From positions 176,451-240,450 of the forward strand of contig DAVZXP010000003.1 in the NCBI GenBank assembly GCA_052298855.1: 64,000 nt of DNA, given 5' to 3'. The translations under genes and the position numbers were made by a program. The stretch comes from Fimenecus sp052298855 (lineage in GTDB: Bacteria; Bacillota; Clostridia; Oscillospirales; Acutalibacteraceae). Shown in pieces: positions 34,018 to 42,477 of the stretch (the first letter of the stretch is position 1; every line of letters starts with the position of its first letter). The notes beneath the pieces were generated by a model. It made no database searches, was not told where the DNA came from, and saw only the letters and a program-made list of their open reading frames with translations.

Positions 34018-34989
34018 TTAAATACTTTTGAGAGCTTCGTCTATTTTTTTAAAAGTTTCGTCTTTTACTTTCAAAAAGCTCAAAACATTTTTCAGCGAAA
34101 CTCCGTCAACAAAAGAACCTACCTTTTTCTTTGTTGCTTCGTACAACAAATATTGAGGTAAAAACTTTTTCTTAAACAATTTTTTTGCCTGCGGATTTTC
34201 AAAAATAATCTTGCATGAATTTTTACTTGAAAGTGTTTTTGAGTATTTATCGTTATATTCCGAACTTTCCCTGATTGAAATATATCTGCCTGAGATTAAA
34301 TCATTTATCCAGCTTACGCTTTCTTCCACCCAATCTCCTACTCTTGAACAGAAAAGCGGCGGCTTTGCTCCGACTTCTTCTCCGATTGAAAAGCCGTGCA
34401 TGGAATAGCCGTAAATATGAAGCTCGTAATCGATGTAATTTTTATTCAGTGCTTCAATGTACTCTAGCGTATTATTCACGGGAACAATCCAATCGTTTCT
34501 TGAAGCGGCAAGAAAGCACGGGCAGGTATAAAGGTTTACGGCTTCAACCGCATCAGGTGCATCGGGGGCAGTATAGTTTATCGTTTGAGCTTTTGCCGCA
34601 CCGTAAAGAATGATTGCGGCATAAGGTTTGTTTTCTGCTTTTGATGCCGCATAGGATATAAGGTGACCGCCGGCAGAAAAACCTGCCGCAACAATATGTT
34701 CGGTGTCAACACTGAATTGTTTTCCGTTTGCTTTTATATATGCCATAGCATTTTCAAAGTCCTCAAGCGGATACGGCCATTTATAATTCTTTCCTACCGA
34801 ATAGCAGAGAACAAAGGCGTTAAATCCTAAGGAATTAAACTTTTCTGCAACGGGCTTTCCCTCGGAAACAGAACATTCGTTGTATCCGCCTCCTGGACAA
34901 ATCAAAACAGCCGGCTTGTTTTGACCTACAAGGAAGCAGGTCAGCACGACATTTCTCTCTTTGTTAAGAATTACAGTTTTTTCTTTCAT
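34018..34989 (-). CDS. Alpha/beta hydrolase, first gene of the leftward rhamnoside operon
   Basis: 323 residues, ATG 34989 after GGATGG. ICPGGGYNECS is the oxyanion loop, AAGFSAGGHLISYAA the nucleophile elbow (GFSAGG), with Asp in SRNDWIVP and His in YSMHGFS. It resembles acetylxylan-esterase/BD-FAE-like hydrolases. The C-terminal 70 residues (KSTLSSKNSCKIIF onward) form an extra helical, lysine-rich tail not needed for the fold. There is no signal peptide. It starts directly under the operator region shared with the TetR gene, so it should be the most strongly regulated gene. Confidence 0.85.
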   Translation of the reverse strand: MKEKTVILNKERNVVLTCFLVGQNKPAVLICPGGGYNECSVSEGKPVAEKFNSLGFNAFVLCYSVGKNYKWPYPLEDFENAMAYIKANGKQFSVDTEHIVAAGFSAGGHLISYAASKAENKPYAAIILYGAAKAQTINYTAPDAPDAVEAVNLYTCPCFLAASRNDWIVPVNNTLEYIEALNKNYIDYELHIYGYSMHGFSIGEEVGAKPPLFCSRVGDWVEESVSWINDLISGRYISIRESSEYNDKYSKTLSSKNSCKIIFENPQAKKLFKKKFLPQYLLYEATKKKVGSFVDGVSLKNVLSFLKVKDETFKKIDEALKSI

Positions 34990-35002
34990 TGTTCACCATC
35001 CC

Positions 35003-35062
35003 TTGACAAATGTTTAAATAAGTGTATAATAGTGATACACTTGTATCAGTTACAAGTGTAAC
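35003..35062 (+). promoter_or_regulatory. Divergent control region with two adjoining palindromic operators
   Basis: The rightward promoter is TTGACA (35003-35008), 16 bases, TATAAT (35025-35030). Directly after come two perfect palindromes end to end: TGATACA-CT-TGTATCA (35033-35048) and GTTACA-AG-TGTAAC (35049-35062). Both share TACA-NN-TGTA. A leftward TTGACT with TACACT overlaps the second palindrome. This is a typical TetR control site for both the tetR-GH3-tannase and the leftward operon. Confidence 0.8.
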
Positions 35063-35136
35063 ATATTTTTTTATAAAGTCAAAGAGTTTTTGTAAAAAAT
35101 GCTGACAACTGATACATAACCAAGGAAGTGTTACAC

Positions 35137-35679
35137 ATGAAAAGGAAAAATGAAGCACATGAGCTTGTTCTTCAATGTTTGACCGAAGCTTTGTTAAAAC
35201 TCATGGAGAAAAAACCGTTTAATGAAATAAGCGTGTCCGAGCTTTGCGAAAAAGCAGGAGTGGCTCGTGCATCTTTTTACAGGAACTATGACTCTATGCA
35301 GGAAATTTTGACAAATTATCTTTCCAGCGTTACCGATGAATGGTGGGAAGAGTTTGTAAAATATCCCGAAGACGAATTTCACGAAAAGTTTTGGAAAGAG
35401 CTTTTACTTCAATACAAGAAAAACGAAGAACTGATAAAGCTCATTTATCAGAATGATATCTCCTATATTATTAAAAATCATATTTTTAATTCCTGCGGAC
35501 CGAAAGACGGGCAGGACGAGCAGACGAAATATCTTTGTGCAATGGTTGCCGGTGCAATTTACGGGTTTGTTGAACAATGGATAGTTCTCGGCATGAACGA
35601 TATTCCTGACACAATAAATATGAGAAGCTTTTTGAAATTCGGATCAGAATATAAGGTGGTGAGCTTTGATGAAAAATAA
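35137..35679 (+). CDS. TetR/AcrR-family regulator of the rhamnoside locus
   Basis: 180 residues from ATG 35137 (AAGGAAG upstream; GTG 35128 is less likely). The N-terminal helix-turn-helix is KPFNEISVSELCEKAGVARASFYRNYDSMQEIL (about residues 25-58), and the rest is the helical ligand and dimer domain. It sits next to two palindromic operators in the divergent region and overlaps the GH3 gene. It probably represses both operons until an imported glycoside or released aromatic aglycone binds. The ligand is unknown. Confidence 0.9.
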   Translation: MKRKNEAHELVLQCLTEALLKLMEKKPFNEISVSELCEKAGVARASFYRNYDSMQEILTNYLSSVTDEWWEEFVKYPEDEFHEKFWKELLLQYKKNEELIKLIYQNDISYIIKNHIFNSCGPKDGQDEQTKYLCAMVAGAIYGFVEQWIVLGMNDIPDTINMRSFLKFGSEYKVVSFDEK

Positions 35680-38194
35680 ACTTGCGACAGAGAACCTTGA
35701 AATTACAAAGAGAGAAAAGGCTCACAATGAAATCGTCAGAAATGCCGCAGTTGAGGGAATGGTACTTCTGAAAAATAACGGCGTTCTTCCGTTTGACAAA
35801 AGTATAAAAACCGTTGCGCTTTACGGCATCGGTGCAAGGCGAACCGTGAAAGGCGGAACAGGCTCGGGGGATGTCAATGTTCGCAGTTATGTGGATGTTG
35901 AAGAAGGACTTGAAAACGCAGGATATGAAGTTGTCACAAAGCCATATCTTGACGAATACGACCGCATTATAAACGAAGCCAAAATTGAATATGAGAAAAT
36001 GCTTCAGGAAAAGGGCAAGGAAGGTGTAAAAACTGCGCTTTTCACAATGTTTGCAAATCCTTTTAAAGAGCCTGCAATTTCAGAAATTACAGCCGAGGAC
36101 ACGCAAAAATATACAGCCGATGCCGCAATTTATGTGCTTTCAAGAAACTCGGGCGAGGGCGCCGACAGAAAAGCGGAAAAAGGCGATTACTATCTTACCG
36201 ACGGCGAAATCAGGGATATAACCCGGCTTTCAAATTCTTATAAAAAATTTGTTTTATTGCTGAATGTCGGCGGTGTAATTGACCTTGGCGAGATTGTAAA
36301 TAACAGCAAAATAGGTTCAATTTTGCTTATAAGTCAGGGCGGAAGTTCTTTGGGTGACGCTGTTGCCGATGTCATAAGCGGAAAAGGTGTTCCGTCAGGT
36401 AAATTGTCAGCAACATGGGCAAAAAGTTACCTTGATTATCCGTTTGCCGAGGATTTTTCCGATGAAAAATATTTTTCCGATACATATTACAAAGAGGGTA
36501 TTTTTGTCGGTTACCGATACTTTGAAAAGAAACAAATTAAGCCTTTGTTCCCGTTTGGTTTTGGTTTATCTTATACGGATTTTGAAATAAGCGACACAAA
36601 GATAACAGCAAACGAAGAACACATTTCGGTCAGCACAAAGGTCAAAAATATCGGAAAGACTTACGGCGGAAAAGAAGTTATACAGCTTTATGTAAGTCAG
36701 CCGCAGGAAGGACTTGTTACTCCCGTAAAAAGCCTTGTAGCTTTTGCAAAAACAAAAACACTTTTGCCCGGAGAGGAGCAAAGTGTTACGATTACTTTTG
36801 ATATGAAAAGCCTCGCTGTATTTGACGAAGAAACCGCTTCATACATCATTAAACGAGGAAGATATATTGTATATATCGGCACCGACAGCGAAAACTCAAA
36901 GAAAGTGCATAACCTTATAGTTTCCGACGATATAATCACCGAAAAGTGCAAAAGAATTACTTATTCAAGTATAGAAGAAACCTGCGATTTTCATGATAAT
37001 GCCGAGACGAGATTTGATGAATTGCCGACAATCGCCCTGGATTTAAAAAACATAAAAACATTAAGTCATATATATGACGACAAAACAGAAAGTATAAAAT
37101 CAACCAATCTCGGTTATACACTCGATGATGTGAAAGTCAAAAAAATTTCAATAAACGATTTTGTGTGCGATTTAAATGTCAACGAGCTTATTTCTCTTTG
37201 TGTCGGCGCTTCAAGGATAGGTCTCTCCGATTTGTCGTTCATAGGCAACGCTTCAAAAAGTATACCCGGTGCGGCAGGAGATACATGCGACGAATTGCTT
37301 GAAAAAAGAAAAATCCGTCCTCTTTCAACCGTTGACGGACCGGCAGGCATAAGAATAAACAGCAAGGTATATGAAAAAGACGGATTATATGTTGATAACC
37401 CTGCCGATGATCCGATAAAATCTTTGCTTTTACCCAAAGAAATGCAGAAAGCGGATCTCAACGGAACTACGGTTAAATATCAGTTCTGCACGGCTATACC
37501 TATCGCCACCATGCTTTGTCAGACCTGGAACACGGAAATAATTGAAAATTGCGGAAAGCTTGTTTCAAAAGAAATGGGCGAACTCGGACTTGATTTGTGG
37601 CTTGCTCCGGCTTTGAATATTCAAAGAAATCCTCTTTGCGGCAGAAACTTTGAATATTACTCTGAAGATCCGATTTTAAGCGGAAAGTGTGCCGCAGCTA
37701 TGGTAAATGGTTTTCAAAAAAGCGGTAAAGGTGCGGTTATCAAGCATTTTGCGTGTAACAACAAAGAAAACAACAGAAATTATAATAACTCCGTTCTTTC
37801 CGAAAGAGCTCTGCGTGAAATATATCTCAAAGGATTTGAAATTTGCGTAAAAGAGTCGCAGCCTTTTGCGGTTATGTCGTCATATAACCTTATTAACGGT
37901 ACTCATTCTGCAAATCATCGCGGTATTTTAACAGATGTTCTTCGCACGGAATGGGGATTTAACGGGGTTGTTATGACGGACTGGTACGCAACAACAGGAA
38001 AAACTGCCGATGAAAAATCCTATGGTGCAAGTGGTGCGGCAGACTGTATAAGAGCAGGAAATGATATTATAATGCCCGGTGGAAAAAACGAAATTGAATC
38101 TATAACAAAAGGGGCGGAAAGCGGAGAACTGAGTGTCGCTTCTTTGCGCCTTTGCGCCGAAAGAATAATTAAAGCAATACTAAAAATGGGGTGA
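35669..38194 (+). CDS. GH3 beta-glucosidase with swapped domain order
   Basis: 841 residues from ATG 35669, overlapping the tetR stop. The order is reversed from most GH3 enzymes: residues 10-260 match the usual C-terminal alpha/beta sandwich (EGMVLLKNNGVLPF), followed by a fibronectin-III-like domain (FGFGLSYTDF...LLPGEEQSVTITFD, about 290-400), and the TIM-barrel with nucleophile motif VVMTDWYAT comes last (about 480-841). Such permuted GH3 enzymes are known from Ruminococcus and Butyrivibrio. There is no signal peptide. It probably removes beta-glucose after the rhamnosidase acts, or cleaves phenolic glucosides. Confidence 0.92.
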   Translation: MKNKLATENLEITKREKAHNEIVRNAAVEGMVLLKNNGVLPFDKSIKTVALYGIGARRTVKGGTGSGDVNVRSYVDVEEGLENAGYEVVTKPYLDEYDRIINEAKIEYEKMLQEKGKEGVKTALFTMFANPFKEPAISEITAEDTQKYTADAAIYVLSRNSGEGADRKAEKGDYYLTDGEIRDITRLSNSYKKFVLLLNVGGVIDLGEIVNNSKIGSILLISQGGSSLGDAVADVISGKGVPSGKLSATWAKSYLDYPFAEDFSDEKYFSDTYYKEGIFVGYRYFEKKQIKPLFPFGFGLSYTDFEISDTKITANEEHISVSTKVKNIGKTYGGKEVIQLYVSQPQEGLVTPVKSLVAFAKTKTLLPGEEQSVTITFDMKSLAVFDEETASYIIKRGRYIVYIGTDSENSKKVHNLIVSDDIITEKCKRITYSSIEETCDFHDNAETRFDELPTIALDLKNIKTLSHIYDDKTESIKSTNLGYTLDDVKVKKISINDFVCDLNVNELISLCVGASRIGLSDLSFIGNASKSIPGAAGDTCDELLEKRKIRPLSTVDGPAGIRINSKVYEKDGLYVDNPADDPIKSLLLPKEMQKADLNGTTVKYQFCTAIPIATMLCQTWNTEIIENCGKLVSKEMGELGLDLWLAPALNIQRNPLCGRNFEYYSEDPILSGKCAAAMVNGFQKSGKGAVIKHFACNNKENNRNYNNSVLSERALREIYLKGFEICVKESQPFAVMSSYNLINGTHSANHRGILTDVLRTEWGFNGVVMTDWYATTGKTADEKSYGASGAADCIRAGNDIIMPGGKNEIESITKGAESGELSVASLRLCAERIIKAILKMG

Positions 38195-38198
38195 CATA

Positions 38199-39737
38199 AT
38201 GAAAGAAAAAAATAAGAATATTTTCTATGATGTTAAATCCTTAGAAAGAACTATGGACATTGAAAAACACTGCAATAAAGGCTATCTTCAGAAAAAGCTT
38301 TCCAAAGCGTTTCCGAACGAAAAACTCACTGTTGTTGAAGCGTATATCAACACAAGCGGTAAATTTATCAACAAATCAAAAGGGTTTTTAGGCTCTCTCT
38401 TGCCCATAAACCGAGTGCATAATCTGCCTGAGTTTTGTCATGTCGTTGTTGAACATTCCACAGGGAAATTTACTGAAAAAATATTCATTTGGTCGCCCGT
38501 TAAATGGAATGACAGGTTTTTAGGCTGTGTCGGCGGAGGCACGGCAACCGGCGGTGAAGGTTATATAAATGCACCCGACAACACATCGAGAAGCGCAACT
38601 TTACCAAAAGCCGTACTTAACGGCTTCACGGGTGCAACAACCGATGCTGGATGCACAAAAATTGAATGGGCTCTTGAAAAAGACGGTACTCTTAATACTG
38701 AGCTTATTGAAAATTGGCGGGCAAGAAGTACTCATTTTATGACTGTTTTGGGTAAAAAAACAGCTGAAATTCTCCATGAGAGAAACATCAGATTTTCATA
38801 TCTTCACGGCGGCTCCGGCGGTGGCAGACAATCTATGGTCGAGGCGCAGGAATATCCCGAAGATTACGACGGGATATGGGCGTCCTGCCCTGCAATTAAC
38901 TGGTCGAAGTTTCTGCCTGTTGGTCTTTGGGCAAACGCAGTTATGAACTCGAATAACTATATTGTACCGCCGTCAAAGGTTAAGTTCGCAATGAACGAAG
39001 CTCAAAACACGGTCGGGGGCAAAGAAAAATATTACGAATATGACAAACCTCTTGAATTTGACTACTACACCCTTGTCGGCAAAAAGGTTAAAAATGATAT
39101 TTTTACCGAAATTGATGCGAAGGTTTTGACTGAAATATACGGCGGTCCCGCACGGAACGGAAAAAGGCTTTGGTACTTCGGAAGACCGGGCGTGTTGTGC
39201 TATAATGTCGGCATACCTATCGGTGCTTTTTGGTACACACCGATATTCCATAAGCCGAAGCCGTTTTTCCTTTCAACATATTATTGCAGATGGGTAACGA
39301 AAAATCCGAAGCAAAAATTCGACAAAGTGACAAAGGATGAGTTTTATAAAATCTATGATGCAAGCGTAAACGAATTTGCCGATTGCCTTGCGGATAATCC
39401 GAATTTGTCTTCATTCAAAAACTCAGGGGGCAAGCTGATGGTTGACCACGGTTTCGATGATCCGCTGATTCCCATTGACGGAACAATTGAATATTATAAC
39501 AGGGTTTGCGACACGCTCGGCGGAAAAGAAGAAGTTGACAAATTTTTCAAGCTCTTTTTGACACCCGGCGACGGTCACGGTTCATGTAACTGGCATAATG
39601 CGGGGATAACCGACTGCGACGGCATGAAAGCTCTTGTGGACTGGGTCGAAAAAGGAATCGTACCTGCAAAAATCAGAAAAGTTCAGGTTGATAAAAAAGG
39701 CAGCACAATAAAAGAAGGCTTTCAAGCACCGATTTGA
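38199..39737 (+). CDS. Tannase/feruloyl esterase family hydrolase
   Basis: 512 residues, 4 bases after the GH3 stop. Family features are FTGATTDAGCTK, the nucleophile elbow LHGGSGGGRQSMVEAQ, the WASCPAINW segment, VDHGFDDPLIP (Asp) and DGHGSCNWHN (His) near the C-terminus. Tannase-family enzymes split esters of gallic, ferulic or related phenolic acids. There is no signal peptide, unlike most family members, so it acts inside on imported substrates. With rhamnosidase, glucosidase and a porter it points to acylated plant phenolic glycosides as the target. Confidence 0.88.
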   Translation: MKEKNKNIFYDVKSLERTMDIEKHCNKGYLQKKLSKAFPNEKLTVVEAYINTSGKFINKSKGFLGSLLPINRVHNLPEFCHVVVEHSTGKFTEKIFIWSPVKWNDRFLGCVGGGTATGGEGYINAPDNTSRSATLPKAVLNGFTGATTDAGCTKIEWALEKDGTLNTELIENWRARSTHFMTVLGKKTAEILHERNIRFSYLHGGSGGGRQSMVEAQEYPEDYDGIWASCPAINWSKFLPVGLWANAVMNSNNYIVPPSKVKFAMNEAQNTVGGKEKYYEYDKPLEFDYYTLVGKKVKNDIFTEIDAKVLTEIYGGPARNGKRLWYFGRPGVLCYNVGIPIGAFWYTPIFHKPKPFFLSTYYCRWVTKNPKQKFDKVTKDEFYKIYDASVNEFADCLADNPNLSSFKNSGGKLMVDHGFDDPLIPIDGTIEYYNRVCDTLGGKEEVDKFFKLFLTPGDGHGSCNWHNAGITDCDGMKALVDWVEKGIVPAKIRKVQVDKKGSTIKEGFQAPI

Positions 39738-39784
39738 ATGGTAAGACTATAAGGAAAAATATTAATTAACCTAAAAGAAAAAAC

Positions 39785-39836
39785 GGATTATGGTTAGCTT
39801 TTAACAAGCTGAACCATAATCCACTTTTTCATTTTT
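39785..39836 (+). terminator. Terminator after tannase gene
   Basis: GGATTATGGTT (39785-39795) pairs with AACCATAATCC (39812-39822), extended by AGCTT/AAGCT, then T-rich sequence. The gap from 39738 to 40217 also holds the TnpV relic and MarR promoter. Confidence 0.85.
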
Positions 39837-40030
39837 CGGATTTGTCAAGAAAAATGTGTAAGTCTTTTTGATGAATAAAAATTTTGGTTCTTCACGGATT
39901 TATGGGGAATGATATTTGACTGATTGCAGTGAAATAAACTTGACGGGCAAGAGTCAATAAAAGCTTCTAATCCAAAACAATCATATAGCCATCCGGCAAA
40001 GGCTTTGACCTTATTTATATCTTTGTGTGA

Positions 40031-40129
40031 GTGAGAAAGGCAGAAAATCAGCTTGAATGGGTCGGGAAAATGAATAATATTCGTAGCAGAGCAGTAGAGA
40101 TTATAGATGTAGAATTGATTTGTGTTTAG
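40031..40129 (+). pseudogene. TnpV C-terminal relic
   Basis: The frame reads VRKAENQLEWVGKMNNIRSR, then AVEIIDVELICV and a stop, matching the end of the intact TnpV at 12.3 kb (LWVRNMNNIRNRATE). No start is present and upstream sequence is unrelated. It marks the former end of a mobilization module like that of element A. Confidence 0.75.
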
Positions 40130-40192
40130 GAGGACAAAGAGGCAGATATAATGTTAAAAGTAGTTGCGTGCGCACGCATATTGTGTTATAAT
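40064..40192 (+). promoter_or_regulatory. MarR-MATE promoter with a perfect palindromic operator
   Basis: TATAAT is at 40187-40192 and the -35 TTGCGT at 40164-40169 (17-base spacer). The -35 is covered by the 14-base palindrome TGCGTGCGCACGCA (40165-40178), a typical place for MarR autorepression. Bases before 40164 in this interval carry only the TnpV relic. Confidence 0.8.
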
Positions 40193-40217
40193 ACTGGTAG
40201 TTAGGAGGAATATATCT

Positions 40218-40667
40218 ATGAAACTATTAAAATGGCTTTCAGTAACAGACCGATTTTACAAAATCTATTTGGACAAGCAACTTGCCCCCTATGGAATCAA
40301 CAACAGTCAATATATGTTCTTAATCAAAATCTGTCGTTCGCCCGGTATTCTACAAGATTCTTTAATGGATATGTTTTATGTTCATCCGAGCAATATTGTA
40401 CGGACGGTTGCGGCATTAGAAAAGCAGGGAATGATTACACGTTCTCCCAATGATAAGGATAAGCGGACATGTAAATTGTATCCTACAGAACGTGCGCTGT
40501 CTGTAATTGATGAGGTACAGACGGTATGTGAAAAGACAGAAGCTCTTTTATTGCAAGGCTTCAGGGAATCTGATAAAAACCTCTTTATTGATTTGCTGAT
40601 TCAGGCAGGTGAAAATATTACATCGGAACTTCATATAGAGCGAAAGGGGGAGGAGTTCAATGACTGA
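40218..40667 (+). CDS. MarR-family regulator
   Basis: 149 residues from ATG 40218, with AGGAGG upstream. It has the winged-helix core NSQYMFLIKICRSPGILQDSLMDMFYVHPSNIVRTVAALEKQGMITRSPNDKDKRTCKLYPTE (about 30-95) between helical dimerization ends. The gene overlaps the MATE transporter gene by 8 bases and its promoter carries a 14-base palindrome over the -35. It probably represses both genes until a toxic ligand binds. Confidence 0.92.
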   Translation: MKLLKWLSVTDRFYKIYLDKQLAPYGINNSQYMFLIKICRSPGILQDSLMDMFYVHPSNIVRTVAALEKQGMITRSPNDKDKRTCKLYPTERALSVIDEVQTVCEKTEALLLQGFRESDKNLFIDLLIQAGENITSELHIERKGEEFND

Positions 40668-42021
40668 AAATCCTCTGGGCTATGAAAAAATTTCAAAGCT
40701 GTTGAAAAATTTTGCTGTTCCCAGTATTGTGGCGTCTCTTGTCGGCTCAATCTACAATATTGTGGATCAGATTTTTATTGGTCAAGGGGTCGGTTATTTG
40801 GGAAATGCAGCAACCAATGTTGCCTACCCGTTTTCTACCATCTGCCTTGCTATTGCACTGCTGGTTGGAATTGGCAGTGCTTCCCGTGTTTCCCTCTGTC
40901 TTGGACGCAAAGAGCCGAAAGCTGCCGCCAAAGCAGCGGGAAATGGTATTGTTCTGATGGGAATTTTCGGAATTATTTATTTGCTGGTTGGTGAAGCTTT
41001 TCTGTCTTTGCTCCTAAAGGCATTTGGGGCAACGACAGATGTATTTCCATATGCAAAGCAGTATGCCAGCATAACATTGATTGGAATGCCGTTTCTCATT
41101 GTAACGAATGGTATGAGCAATTTGATTCGAGCAGATGGAAAACCAAAGTATTCAATGGTCTGCATGGTTGTGGGAGCTATTATCAATACCATTCTTGACC
41201 CCATTTTTATTTTTGCTTGCGATTGGGGGATTGCCGGCGGAGCTTGGGCAACGGTTATTGGGCAAATTTTTTCTTTCATACTCGCACTCCGTTATCTATG
41301 GCGTTTCCAAACAATCCATTTTGAAAAAGAGTCGTTTTTATTGGACATCAAAGAAAGCCTGAAAATTTGCAACATGGGAATCAGCAGCAGCTCAAATCAG
41401 ATTGCAGTTACCGTGATTCAAATCATTCAGTACAATTCGTTGACTTATTACGGCGCATTAACAAAATATGGAACGGATATTCCCTTGGCAGCTTGCGGAA
41501 TTGTTATGAAAACAAATGCCATAGTCCTTGCGATTGTTGTAGGAATCTCGCAAGGGACACAGCCGATTATCGGTTTCAACTATGGAGCAAGGCAATATCA
41601 TCGGGTACGGGAGGCTTACATGCTTGCAGTAAAGTGGAATCTTGTTGTTTCCACTATTGCTTTTATCGCATTTCAATTTTTCCCGCAATCTATCATTTCA
41701 CTATTCGGAGACGGGGACGAGCTGTATTTTGAATTTGCTGTTTTGTTCATGCGTACCTATCTTTTCATGGTGTTGGTAAATGGTGTGCAGTTGCTTTCTT
41801 CCAGTTTTTTTACTGCAATAGGAAAATCGTTAAAAGGTGCTCTGTTGGCATTAACAAGGCAGACCTTTTTCTTGATTCCGCTTACCCTGCTGCTCCCGCT
41901 TCGTTTCGGAATTATGGGAGTATTGCTAGCGGGGCCTGTTGCTGATTTTTCAGCGTTTGTGCTATCTGTTGTACTGGTTGGTATAGAATTTAAAAAACAA
42001 AAAAACTCGCTTATAATTTAA
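40660..42021 (+). CDS. MATE-family multidrug efflux transporter
   Basis: 453 residues with about 12 membrane helices in two related halves (FAVPSIVASLVGSIYNIVDQIFIGQGVGYLGNAA in the first; ISSSSNQIAVTVIQIIQYNSLTYYGA in the second). MATE proteins export cationic drugs or other small toxic molecules using Na+ or H+ gradients. AAAGGGGGAGG lies just before the ATG at 40660. Coupling to a MarR regulator suggests inducible resistance. As the last gene before attachment site 3 it resembles cargo of a mobile element. Confidence 0.92.
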   Translation: MTENPLGYEKISKLLKNFAVPSIVASLVGSIYNIVDQIFIGQGVGYLGNAATNVAYPFSTICLAIALLVGIGSASRVSLCLGRKEPKAAAKAAGNGIVLMGIFGIIYLLVGEAFLSLLLKAFGATTDVFPYAKQYASITLIGMPFLIVTNGMSNLIRADGKPKYSMVCMVVGAIINTILDPIFIFACDWGIAGGAWATVIGQIFSFILALRYLWRFQTIHFEKESFLLDIKESLKICNMGISSSSNQIAVTVIQIIQYNSLTYYGALTKYGTDIPLAACGIVMKTNAIVLAIVVGISQGTQPIIGFNYGARQYHRVREAYMLAVKWNLVVSTIAFIAFQFFPQSIISLFGDGDELYFEFAVLFMRTYLFMVLVNGVQLLSSSFFTAIGKSLKGALLALTRQTFFLIPLTLLLPLRFGIMGVLLAGPVADFSAFVLSVVLVGIEFKKQKNSLII

Positions 42022-42072
42022 GCCATAGCATATAGCTATTATCCACAGCTACTGAGCAAGTGTTATCAATAC

Positions 42073-42286
42073 CGATAACAAAATGATAACATTAGCTTAT
42101 ATAGGCAGGATAATATGGATATATCAAATAATCAAAGGATTTACATACTCGGCAGAGAATAATTTCTAAACAAAATTAGTTAGGAAAAGTCGAGTGGGAG
42201 TAAATCGAAAAAGTCTGAAACCCCAGTAATATCAAGGGCTTAAAGGTTTTCAAAGAACCCGTTGATAAGATTTTGATAAGATTCTG
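42073..42286 (+). repeat. Attachment site 3 with flanking integrase-type repeats
   Basis: The core GAGTGGGA is at 42192-42199, AAACCC at +26 (42218), GGGCTT at +44 (42236) and paired TGATAAGA repeats at +71 (42263). To the left, GATAACA repeats (42074, 42085) lie about 110 bases before the core, as the TGATAGC repeats do at site 2. No gene lies between 42022 and 42421. Confidence 0.7.
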
Positions 42287-42373
42287 CTCGGTACCCTTTA
42301 TCGCGTGTATCGAGTGGTTTGTAAGTAAAAAGTAATATCTTGTGGCTCGCAAAAATACCATATTAACATTAAG

Positions 42374-42410
42374 CCCCGTACTGACGGACTAAAGTCAGTA
42401 CGGGGTTTTT
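42374..42410 (+). terminator. Terminator at the left end of segment C
   Basis: CCCCGTACTGAC and GTCAGTACGGGG form a 12-bp stem, followed by TTTTT. It is nearly symmetric and may act in both directions. Confidence 0.85.
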
Positions 42411-42421
42411 GTCGTGTGTAA

Positions 42422-42477
42422 TTATTTTAATCTATCCTTGAACGCTTCAACCATAGCGTTGTTGCATTCCCATGTTG
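42422..42477 (-). pseudogene. C-terminal scrap of an XRE-type regulator, copy 1
   Basis: The minus strand reads NNAMVEAFKDRLK and a stop, nearly the same as the end of the fragment at 43.07 kb (VMVEAFKDRLKD). The two copies flank the acetyltransferase gene as direct repeats of about 29 bases (42432 and 43085). Confidence 0.55.

Larger units (their letters stand above)
22517..42199 (+). mobile_element. Putative tandem element B (rhamnoside locus and MATE cargo), integrase lost
   Basis: It is bracketed by attachment sites 2 and 3, each with the same core and repeat spacing. Near its right end it keeps a TnpV C-terminal relic (40.03-40.13 kb), followed by a MarR-MATE pair in the position cargo occupies in element A. 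No integrase, relaxase or oriT remains. The alternative is that the rhamnose locus is ordinary chromosome and only site-like debris was left at 42.2 kb. Confidence 0.45.
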
